Below the pieces are notes generated by a model. That model searched no databases, was not told where the DNA came from, and saw nothing but the letters and a program-made list of their open reading frames with translations. The translations under genes and the position numbers were made by a program. A stretch of DNA of 9,704 nt from JAHFJA01 sp964357385 (lineage in GTDB: Bacteria > Patescibacteriota > Patescibacteriia > JACQRZ01): contig CAYHKW010000038.1 of assembly GCA_964357385.1 (NCBI GenBank), positions 1-9,704 of the forward strand. The letters are read 5' to 3'. This document shows, in pieces, positions 1 through 5,936 of this stretch; position 1 is the first letter of the stretch; every line of letters begins with the position of its first letter.

Positions 1-415
1 GTTTGCTCTTCCTATCTTTCATACCATGAAGCATCAAAAAATCTTTGAGCCAGTTTGGAGACGATTGTTGAGTAAGATTCTCAATGCGTACTGCCAGTAC
101 GCGACGAGTCTGTTTTTGCGCTTCAATATTGATTTGAAGCGGTGAAGTCCCCCATTGCATATTCGACACAATCGGCTGCTGAAATGCCAAGCCATAATAT
201 GCAGCAACTTCCCGGGCAATGCCGATAACAGAAAAACAATCAGCACGATTTTGTCGTACTTCAAGACTGATAAGAAAGTCCGACTTTCCATCATACGTAA
301 CCTCTTCAAACCGATCAGCCATATATCCGATCAAGGTAAGCGTATCCGCCACTTCGCGAGCCGATGTTTTGAGGTCAGGGATATATTGTTTGAGACTGCT
401 ATAGAGTACCTTCAT
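1..415 (-). CDS. pheT: Phenylalanyl-tRNA synthetase beta subunit, 5' part (runs off window)
   Basis: This is the N-terminal 138 codons of the beta chain of the tetrameric (alpha2beta2) phenylalanyl-tRNA synthetase, which charges tRNA-Phe with phenylalanine in the cytoplasm. The reading frame is open from an ATG at 413-415 to the window edge. Residues 1-15 (MKVLYSSLKQYIPDL) match the usual PheT start. Residues 52-73 contain EVRQNRADCFSVIGIAREVA, the family's 'TPNRxDCLSxxGIARE' signature, and SPNWLKDFLMLHG (about 119-131) matches the following B3/B4 region. The start lies inside the end of pheS, overlapping it by 17 bases in another frame, so the two are translationally linked. Oddity: only 26 residues separate G30 of the first block from N57 of the second. 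Bacterial PheT normally carries an EMAP-type tRNA-binding domain of about 110 residues there, and it is absent here. No Shine-Dalgarno is visible. The identity is secure; the effect of the missing domain is unknown. Confidence 0.9.
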   Translation of the reverse strand, partial: MKVLYSSLKQYIPDLKTSAREVADTLTLIGYMADRFEEVTYDGKSDFLISLEVRQNRADCFSVIGIAREVAAYYGLAFQQPIVSNMQWGTSPLQINIEAQKQTRRVLAVRIENLTQQSSPNWLKDFLMLHGMKDRKSK

Positions 416-1430
416 GTGAGTAGGGTTTATACGCCAGATCGCCGCCTAACAGAGTGCGGATATCCGTGATATTATATTTGGCCATCACCCATCGATCAAG
501 ACCAAGGCCAAACGCAAAGCCGCGCCATTTTGTAGGATCAAGCCCTGCCATTTTCATAATGTTAGGGTGGATGATTCCCGCTCCTCCCATTTCGATCCAA
601 CCGACATATTTACAAATAGGACACCCAATACCATGACACGAAAAGCACTGCATGTCAGGACCGACACCCGGCTCCACTTCAGGATAGTACTTATTACGAA
701 ATCGAATCACCACATCATCTCCATACATTTCACGAAATAGTGCTGTAAACGTTCCAAACAAATCTTTGAGACTTGCATTGGGTAACACTACTACCCCTTG
801 ATAATGATGAAATATGAAATGATTACTTTTGTTTACTTTTTCATTGCGATAGACACGCCCCGGAGATACAAATTTAAACGGGGGCTTGTAGGTTGCCAAT
901 ATGCGCGCTTCAATAGAAGAAGTCTGAGTACGCAGCAAAAGATTAGGTTCTTGGATATACAGAGTGTCTTGCATATCGCGTGCTGGGTGATCTGCGGGTA
1001 CATTGAGTCGTTGAAAACAAAATTCATCAGTCTCGATTTCCGGACCATCCATCACGCTATACCCCATACGAATAAAAAAGGAATTCAATTCACGAATAGT
1101 ACGGGAGAGCGGATGAAGGTGTCCCATCTTTGATGGGGTGGTGGGAAGTGGCTGTGCATGTTTTTGCAATAGCGCGTCACGCTCGCCACCCTCAAGGCTC
1201 TTTTGACGATCATCAAACATTACCTGTGCACGTTGCAATATCTCAGCAAACACCGGGCCTTGCTCGCGCTTCATTTCAGGAGTCATGTCTTTGAGACTCG
1301 CATAGAGTTGTTTGATGCTTCCTTTTGCACCAAGATATGCGCGGTATAAAGTACGTACCTCTTCGAGATTGGTTGCGTTCTGTAGCGAAGTTTCTAAATT
1401 TGCTAGCAATGATTCGTGATCTTCGGGCAT
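399..1430 (-). CDS. pheS: Phenylalanyl-tRNA synthetase alpha subunit
   Basis: This is the catalytic alpha chain (343 aa, normal length) of class II phenylalanyl-tRNA synthetase, which activates phenylalanine with ATP and transfers it to tRNA-Phe. Residues 1-90 form the N-terminal helical/coiled-coil arm. The class II core follows: motif 1 around GYSVMDGPEIE (123-133), HPARDMQDTLYI (148-159), LLRTQTSSIEAR (165-176), motif 2 FVSPGRVYRNEK (187-198), and motif 3 GFAFGLGLDRWVM (304-316). Between motifs 2 and 3 lies a four-cysteine knuckle CxxC-x4-CxxC at C262, C265, C270 and C273, followed by GWIEMGGAGIIHP. Related knuckles occur in some bacterial PheS proteins and probably bind zinc. The usual FPFTEP-like substrate-pocket segment reads YPEVEP (249-254). 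The gene begins 4 bases after the pilT-like stop and ends overlapping pheT by 17 bases. It probably shares a transcript with both. The stop is TAG. No Shine-Dalgarno is seen upstream. Confidence 0.96.
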   Translation of the reverse strand: MPEDHESLLANLETSLQNATNLEEVRTLYRAYLGAKGSIKQLYASLKDMTPEMKREQGPVFAEILQRAQVMFDDRQKSLEGGERDALLQKHAQPLPTTPSKMGHLHPLSRTIRELNSFFIRMGYSVMDGPEIETDEFCFQRLNVPADHPARDMQDTLYIQEPNLLLRTQTSSIEARILATYKPPFKFVSPGRVYRNEKVNKSNHFIFHHYQGVVVLPNASLKDLFGTFTALFREMYGDDVVIRFRNKYYPEVEPGVGPDMQCFSCHGIGCPICKYVGWIEMGGAGIIHPNIMKMAGLDPTKWRGFAFGLGLDRWVMAKYNITDIRTLLGGDLAYKPYSHEGTL

Positions 1431-1434
1431 ACGA

Positions 1435-2508
1435 TTACGATGATATCAAGTGTGCCAAAAGCACCTTATCGACGGCAGCGGTCTGTGCAACATCCGGCAG
1501 AACTTCTTGATTTTTTACTAAACGAGCAAGTTCGTGTTCCAGGCTCATCATCCCTTCGTCGCGGCTATTTTTCAAAAATACCGCAATCTGGCTCATGCGA
1601 TTACTCAGCAAAAATGATTGAATCGAGGGCTGCATGCGAAGAATTTCATGCACTGCAACCATTCCTCCACCAATACGAGGTACGAGACGTTGAACAACCA
1701 CACCCTCAAGGCATTGAGTAAGCAACGAACGAGCATGTTCTTGCTCGGCGGCAGCTACCGTGGAAAGTAATTTTTCCAGCGCATGGGTTGCTGAAGAGCT
1801 TTCAATAATGGCATAAACAAGAACACCTGCATTGGCGATATCAAGCACGCGCATAATTTCCGCTTGAGTAGTCATTTCACTTACGAACAACACATCAACA
1901 TCTTCACGCTGAACATGATCGAGAGCGTCTTCAAATGAAAGTACATCTTCCCCCACTTCACGCTGATCAACGATCGATTTGTTGCTCGCCATATCATACT
2001 CTATCGGACGCTCAACTGTCATTATATGTGAGGTATGTGTTCGATTTATTTCTTCCAAAAGTGCCATAGCAAGAGTAGTACGACCTGATCCATAATTGCC
2101 GGCGATAAGCACAAGGCCATTACTTAAATGAGCAAATGTCTTGATAGCATCGGGAGCATTCAGCTCTTGAAGTGTGCGAACTTTGACATCTAATAGTCGC
2201 ATGGTGATGGCAGGACGGCCTTCCTCGTAGTAGATACTTACTTTTGCACGCACTTTATTATCAAATAAATGAGTGAAGCTGAAATCCTTTGTTTGAGCCA
2301 GTGTTGTCCTCATGGCCTCAGTGAGAAGGGTTTGCAATATGTCTTCAATAAACTCCTGGGTGATAATGGGTTCATTAGTAAGAGCGCGCAACGTCCCATC
2401 AATACGCATCATAGGGGCGGATCCGCCATTTATATGCAAATCAGTAGCCCGCTCGCGAGCAGCAGTCGTTACCATGCGGATAAGAGTGAGTGTTTGTGCG
2501 GTATCCAT
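1435..2508 (-). CDS. pilT: PilT-like type IV pilus ATPase with degenerate catalytic motifs
   Basis: This is a PilT-family hexameric ATPase (357 aa, normal PilT length); canonical members power pilus retraction at the cytoplasmic face of the inner membrane. The fold is clear. The N-terminal PAS-like domain has RATDLHINGGSAPMMRIDG (about 20-38), IVDQREVGEDVLSFEDAL (179-196) matches PilT's 'VNQREV' strand, and IGGGMVAVHEIL (279-290) matches the C-terminal AIRNLIRE-type region. The active site is altered. Walker A reads GNYGSGRTT (137-145), with Arg143 replacing the ATP-binding Lys. The Asp box is TVERPIE (ED to ER). Walker B is VLFVSEMTT, where canonical PilT has LVGEMRD. The His box HT is replaced by Glu236-Ser. 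The catalytic-type glutamates E166 and E211 remain. I chose the ATG at 2506-2508; an in-frame TTG three codons earlier is possible but adds only LFF. A promoter and a hairpin lie just upstream. The family is certain; motor activity is doubtful. Confidence 0.88.
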   Translation of the reverse strand: MDTAQTLTLIRMVTTAARERATDLHINGGSAPMMRIDGTLRALTNEPIITQEFIEDILQTLLTEAMRTTLAQTKDFSFTHLFDNKVRAKVSIYYEEGRPAITMRLLDVKVRTLQELNAPDAIKTFAHLSNGLVLIAGNYGSGRTTLAMALLEEINRTHTSHIMTVERPIEYDMASNKSIVDQREVGEDVLSFEDALDHVQREDVDVLFVSEMTTQAEIMRVLDIANAGVLVYAIIESSSATHALEKLLSTVAAAEQEHARSLLTQCLEGVVVQRLVPRIGGGMVAVHEILRMQPSIQSFLLSNRMSQIAVFLKNSRDEGMMSLEHELARLVKNQEVLPDVAQTAAVDKVLLAHLISS

Positions 2509-2515
2509 AAAAAAC

Positions 2516-2538
2516 AAAAAAGAGGGCTAATCCCCTTT
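2516..2538 (-). terminator. Weak terminator-like hairpin between pilB and the pilT-like gene
   Basis: On the minus strand the sequence reads AAAGGGGATTAGCCCTC followed by six T residues. The AGGG/CCCT arms can pair around a 6-base loop, extendable past one A-C mismatch by A-U pairs, and the U-tract follows directly. The stem is short (about 4 strong pairs), so it would be a leaky terminator or attenuator of the pil transcript after pilB. Not tested by folding. Confidence 0.35.
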
Positions 2539-2567
2539 ATAATATCGGTAACCAAACAAAAAGGCAA
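2539..2567 (-). promoter_or_regulatory. Candidate sigma-70-type promoter for the pilT-like gene and pheST
   Basis: On the minus strand, TTGCCT (2562-2567) as -35 and TATTAT (2539-2544) as -10 are separated by exactly 17 bases. They match the TTGACA and TATAAT consensus at 4 of 6 and 5 of 6 positions. The expected transcription start is near 2531-2532, about 23 bases before the ATG at 2508. The start would fall within or just past the 5' arm of the neighbouring hairpin. Confidence 0.5.
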
Positions 2568-2580
2568 GCCAAGGTAGTAA

Positions 2581-4305
2581 CTACTCTCTGCTCACTCGCG
2601 TTACCTCTTCTATAGAAGTAATACCCGCAAGTGCCTTGAGAATACCGTCCTGTTTTAACGTTGGCACCCCTTGTAAAAACATTTCCTTAGCAATTTCATC
2701 TACCGAAAGACCGGTACGGATAATCTCACGGAGCCGCTCGCTCATCGTCAATACCTCAGCAATGACCAATCGCCCTTTGTATCCAGTGTTTCCGCACTGT
2801 GCGCATCCCTTTCCATGATAAAATACAATTTCCTTGGCCCCCAGCTCTTTAGTTACTTTTGGCGGTAATGTTTTTAATTCCTTTTTCATTTCCTCTTTCA
2901 ATTCTTCAGAAACAGTAAAGGGCTCTTTGCAAAACTCACACAGCTTTCTCACCAAGCGTTGGGCCATAATGGTGTTTAAGGCTGCAGAGATCAAAAATGG
3001 TTCGACGTGCATATCCAAAAGTCGAGGAATAACCCCCAGCACATCTTTTGCGTGAATGGTAGATAACATGAAATGCCCTGTCAATGCAGCATTGACCGCT
3101 AATTCAGCGGTCTCATTATCACGAATTTCACCAACCATGATGACATTGGGATCTTGTCTCAAGACTGAACGAAGACCTGATGCAAACGTCAAACCTACTT
3201 CAGGATTTACTTGAACCTGATTGACCCCCTTCAAGAAGTATTCCACGGGATCTTCGAGGGTAATAATATTTCTACTTTCATCATTCAAAATTTGCAGCAG
3301 TGAATAGAGTGTCGTGGACTTACCAGAGCCTGTTGGACCACTAATTAACATAACACCCACCGGGCGCGCAGCACTTTGTTTCAATGTATCCAATACTTTT
3401 CCCGTAAAACCCAATTCCTCAAGAGTGCTTACCTGGGTACCAGAGGGCAGCAAGCGCATAACGACTTTTTCATTTTCCAAAAGCGGTAATGTTGAAACAC
3501 GCAAATCAACTCCCCCTCCTTCGTCAAACTCTACTCGGATACGACCGTCTTGAGGGATACGTGTTTCGTCAAGTTTCAGTCGGGCAAGTACTTTGATACG
3601 ACCCACTAAACTCGCATGGAGATTCACAGGAAGTGATAAAAAATTACGCAAAATACCATCAACACGAAACCGAACACGAATCTCATTAAAACCTGGTTCG
3701 ATATGGATGTCTGATGCGCCTGCGTCATATGCTTCTTTAATGAGCAATGAAACAATTTTTGCTACTGGTGCTTTTTTTACCACCTCAAACAACGGTCTTT
3801 TGTCTTGCTCTACTTTTTTTGGAACCTCGCGCTCTTTAATCACATCAAGAGCCTGTCCCACCTCTTCACCAAATCCCTTATACTGTTTCAATCCCGCACG
3901 AAGACCGGTAAGGGTGGTAACATAAATTTGAATTGTGAGACCTTCCTTTTTTGACCAAAAATCCATTGCCTCAATCGCGCGATAGTTCCCTGGTGAGACC
4001 ATGGCAATCTTTACTTGCTTTCCTTTTCGTTCAAAAGGAACAATTTGATGATTTTGTGCTGCTGCTTCAGGTAAAATGGTCAACGTTTCTCGGGGGATTT
4101 CTTTTTGGGTCAAATCAATAAACGGCAAATTATAGAGTTCAGATTTTGCTTTCGCGAGATCCTCTTCAGAAACTTTTTTCTTATCAAGTAGGAGTATCTC
4201 TGGATCTTGTTGTGTTAAACGCGCTTCTATTTCAACAATAGACCAATCATGCTCCGAGATTAGCCCTTCATCAATTAAATGTTGTATTACTTTTGGTGCA
4301 GACAT
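2581..4305 (-). CDS. pilB: Type IV pilus extension ATPase PilB (GspE family)
   Basis: This is the hexameric secretion-type ATPase (574 aa, typical for PilB) that drives pilin polymerisation from the cytoplasmic side. The N-terminal GspE_N/MshEN domain spans about 1-140 and includes LYNLPFIDLTQKEIPRE (57-73). A linker precedes the catalytic region, which begins at VAKIVSLLIKEAYDAGASDIHIEP (181-204). All motifs are intact: Walker A GPTGSGKS (323-330), Asp box LEDPVEY (350-356), Walker B NVIMVGEIRD (387-396) and His box HFMLSTIHAKD (411-421). A tetracysteine zinc site, typical of PilB/GspE, is formed by C456/C459 and C501/C504. This contrasts with the neighbouring pilT-like protein, whose motifs are degraded. 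The gene starts 6 bases after the stop of the small membrane protein gene and belongs to the pilM-to-pilB transcript. The stop is TAG. There is no Shine-Dalgarno before the ATG. Identity is very secure; PilB is preferred over GspE because of the pilMNO neighbours. Confidence 0.96.
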   Translation of the reverse strand: MSAPKVIQHLIDEGLISEHDWSIVEIEARLTQQDPEILLLDKKKVSEEDLAKAKSELYNLPFIDLTQKEIPRETLTILPEAAAQNHQIVPFERKGKQVKIAMVSPGNYRAIEAMDFWSKKEGLTIQIYVTTLTGLRAGLKQYKGFGEEVGQALDVIKEREVPKKVEQDKRPLFEVVKKAPVAKIVSLLIKEAYDAGASDIHIEPGFNEIRVRFRVDGILRNFLSLPVNLHASLVGRIKVLARLKLDETRIPQDGRIRVEFDEGGGVDLRVSTLPLLENEKVVMRLLPSGTQVSTLEELGFTGKVLDTLKQSAARPVGVMLISGPTGSGKSTTLYSLLQILNDESRNIITLEDPVEYFLKGVNQVQVNPEVGLTFASGLRSVLRQDPNVIMVGEIRDNETAELAVNAALTGHFMLSTIHAKDVLGVIPRLLDMHVEPFLISAALNTIMAQRLVRKLCEFCKEPFTVSEELKEEMKKELKTLPPKVTKELGAKEIVFYHGKGCAQCGNTGYKGRLVIAEVLTMSERLREIIRTGLSVDEIAKEMFLQGVPTLKQDGILKALAGITSIEEVTRVSRE

Positions 4306-4311
4306 GAGATA

Positions 4312-4608
4312 TTATCTTCGAGCAGCCGATGGTGCTACTTGAACAAACGGTGTTGGGTTGCCCATAGGTCCGGGCTCTACTCTGCCAGGAATAGGGTTAA
4401 ACAAATTGGTATATGAAGGGTTATTAAACAAATCCCTTCCCCAATCCCCCCCTGTCTTAATGGGAAGTGCTGCATTTAATTCAGTTTCAATGGAAGGAGT
4501 AGAAAATACGTACGTATACAAATAGTAACCACCTGCTAACAATATGACAAATAACAAAAGGTAGTATAGAGGGCTTGTTTTCTTTTTTTGTAGCTTTGGG
4601 TCTGGCAT
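4312..4608 (-). CDS. Small single-pass membrane protein in the PilP position of the pilus operon
   Basis: This 98-residue protein is not recognised as a named family member. The N-terminus is short and basic (MPDPKLQKKK), followed by one hydrophobic helix at about 14-34 (YYLLLFVILLAGGYYLYTYV). The remaining 60 or so residues should lie outside the membrane, because the lysines precede the helix. The tail is rich in Pro, Asn and Gly, with the pattern DLFNNPSYTNLF (59-70) and then GNPTPF (83-88). There is no lipobox cysteine and no signal-peptidase site. It lies between pilO and pilB, with a 20-base gap upstream and 6 bases downstream, where diderm operons carry pilP. It may be a reduced partner of the PilN/PilO complex. 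The aromatic block followed by an 'xPF' motif loosely recalls the R-(D/S)-PF segment at the start of PilP, but this is inference. The gene is real by packing, start and stop placement, and hydrophobic pattern. Confidence 0.85.
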   Translation of the reverse strand: MPDPKLQKKKTSPLYYLLLFVILLAGGYYLYTYVFSTPSIETELNAALPIKTGGDWGRDLFNNPSYTNLFNPIPGRVEPGPMGNPTPFVQVAPSAARR

Positions 4609-4628
4609 GGGAGTGTAAATAAGATCAC

Positions 4629-5201
4629 TTATTTGACCGCAGTTGGGGTGCGGTAATATGATCGGATTGAAATATCAACAAAACGAGAGCGCGGATCAAA
4701 GCTAATAGACTGGACATCGGCAACACGGATATTCTTTTCTATCGCATCCAAAAACTGTTTCATGGCGGTATATGAAACATTGGCAACCTTCATATTCACT
4801 TGCAAGGACTGTACATCAGAACCGCCTGCTTGGGCAATCGATTTGTCGTTAACCACATCAATTGACTGAACACTGACACCATTTGCCTTTGCTATCGCTT
4901 CATAGGAAGCAAATATTTCAGGAATATCTTGCTGGACAGGGATAAGATTAACAATCTGATTTGCAGTATCTTCTTTTGAAGACTGATACAAAGCATCGAG
5001 TGCCGTAATAGATTCATAGTATGCCTTTCGATCAACAAGTTCTTGATTTACCGTTTGCGTATGCAAAGTGCCTCCTGGAAGAAATTGTTTTATCTGGTCA
5101 GCAAGCAATGTTTCATATCCGACATATCCAAGAATTGCAATAATAACCATCAGAACAATTGGTTCAATTTTTTGCAATGTTGTTTTTGGTTTTTTGTCCA
5201 T
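4629..5201 (-). CDS. pilO: Type IV pilus inner-membrane alignment protein PilO
   Basis: This is a PilO-like protein (190 aa), a bitopic membrane protein that pairs with PilN to link the cytoplasmic motor platform to the growing pilus. It has a short cytoplasmic N-terminus (MDKKPKTTLQK), one transmembrane helix at about 13-32, a coiled-coil-like stretch at about 47-85, and a ferredoxin-like extracytoplasmic domain. The domain shows the family pattern NLIPVQQDIPEIFASYEAIAK (85-105), VQSLQVNMKVANVSYTAMKQFLDAIEKN (130-157) and ADVQSISFDP (161-170). The identification rests on this pattern and the order pilM-pilN-pilO. It is the only gene here with a plausible Shine-Dalgarno: AAGGA on the minus strand, about 11 bases before the ATG at 5201. 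The gap to pilN is 37 bases. An upstream ATG near 5233 is out of frame. Confidence 0.88.
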   Translation of the reverse strand: MDKKPKTTLQKIEPIVLMVIIAILGYVGYETLLADQIKQFLPGGTLHTQTVNQELVDRKAYYESITALDALYQSSKEDTANQIVNLIPVQQDIPEIFASYEAIAKANGVSVQSIDVVNDKSIAQAGGSDVQSLQVNMKVANVSYTAMKQFLDAIEKNIRVADVQSISFDPRSRFVDISIRSYYRTPTAVK

Positions 5202-5238
5202 ATTTGATGTATTCCTTTGGAAAATAGTCCATTGGGTA

Positions 5239-5913
5239 TTATCGTGTCAAAGCAGTTAATATTGTCGGCTTTAAAATAAGTGAAGCATCAAAATTAACCC
5301 CTATTGTTTCTCCTGTTTGACCCAAAACAGCATGACCTGACGGAATCGAAACACTGGCAAATACATCCTTTGCATCTTCAAACGCGCGAAGCTGACGAGC
5401 GAGGGTGGTAAAATCTTTTGCAATTCCTGAAATACGAATTTTGCCCTCAGGGGACATTACGACAGAAACATAGGTAATATCAGTTACCGTATTTTTCTCA
5501 AGTATGGTAAAAAAATGTGTCCAGTGGATGTGGTTATCAAGAAGAGTTTTTACATTCTCAAGGGTATTTTGAAATTGTACGAGCTGAGCACGATGCAACT
5601 CAATCGTTGCAATTGAATTATCTAGGTCTTGGCGTTCTTGGAGTGTTGATGCGAGCTGTTGTTCGGTAAAATACCCGTAAATATATAAACCACCATAGGT
5701 CAACGCAACCAGGGCAACACCAACAAACACACTGGCAATCAAATGACTGACAATACTTTTTTCTGCTCCCTGCTTCATCCCCTCCTTATCTTGCAATATC
5801 AAGTTGATTCCTTTTCCAAATGAAAAAGCATCAGCATTTTTTTTCACACCATTATTTTTGGGGCGATTTTTTTCAGCAGGTGCTGATTGAGTTTGTGAAT
5901 TGAGAGTAGCCAT
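5239..5913 (-). CDS. pilN: Type IV pilus inner-membrane alignment protein PilN
   Basis: This is a PilN-like bitopic membrane protein (224 aa) expected to bind PilM through its cytoplasmic tail and PilO through its extracytoplasmic domain. The cytoplasmic part contains GINLILQDKEG (35-45), the counterpart of the conserved INLLP motif that docks into PilM. One transmembrane helix spans about 56-80. A coiled coil follows (83-125), then a ferredoxin-like domain whose HWTHFFTILEKNTVTDITYV (130-149) and GKIRISGIAKDFTTLARQLRAFED (157-180) fit the family. The INL motif is usually close to residue 1; here about 34 polar, low-complexity residues precede it. The gene starts 23 bases after the pilM stop, in a very AT-rich spacer (ATATATATA on the minus strand just before the ATG) with no Shine-Dalgarno. 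The call is supported by position as well as sequence. Confidence 0.87.
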   Translation of the reverse strand: MATLNSQTQSAPAEKNRPKNNGVKKNADAFSFGKGINLILQDKEGMKQGAEKSIVSHLIASVFVGVALVALTYGGLYIYGYFTEQQLASTLQERQDLDNSIATIELHRAQLVQFQNTLENVKTLLDNHIHWTHFFTILEKNTVTDITYVSVVMSPEGKIRISGIAKDFTTLARQLRAFEDAKDVFASVSIPSGHAVLGQTGETIGVNFDASLILKPTILTALTR

Positions 5914-5936
5914 ATATATAGTATATCACATCTCTA

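Noticed and set aside
34..309. 91-residue open frame on the minus strand
   Set aside because: It is out of frame with pheT, whose correct frame runs through the same bases and shows clear family motifs.
798..1133. 111-residue plus-strand open frame opposite pheS
   Set aside because: It lies antisense to a well-conserved pheS region and has no recognisable composition or start signal; shadow frame.
2509..2517. TTG start three codons upstream for the pilT-like gene
   Set aside because: It would only add Leu-Phe-Phe (read as Met-Phe-Phe) from a T-rich tract; the ATG at 2508 is the more likely start.
2269..2577. Plus-strand open frame (102 aa) opposite the pilT-like gene 5' end
   Set aside because: Antisense to conserved PilT N-terminal sequence and covers the intergenic control region; no support for expression.
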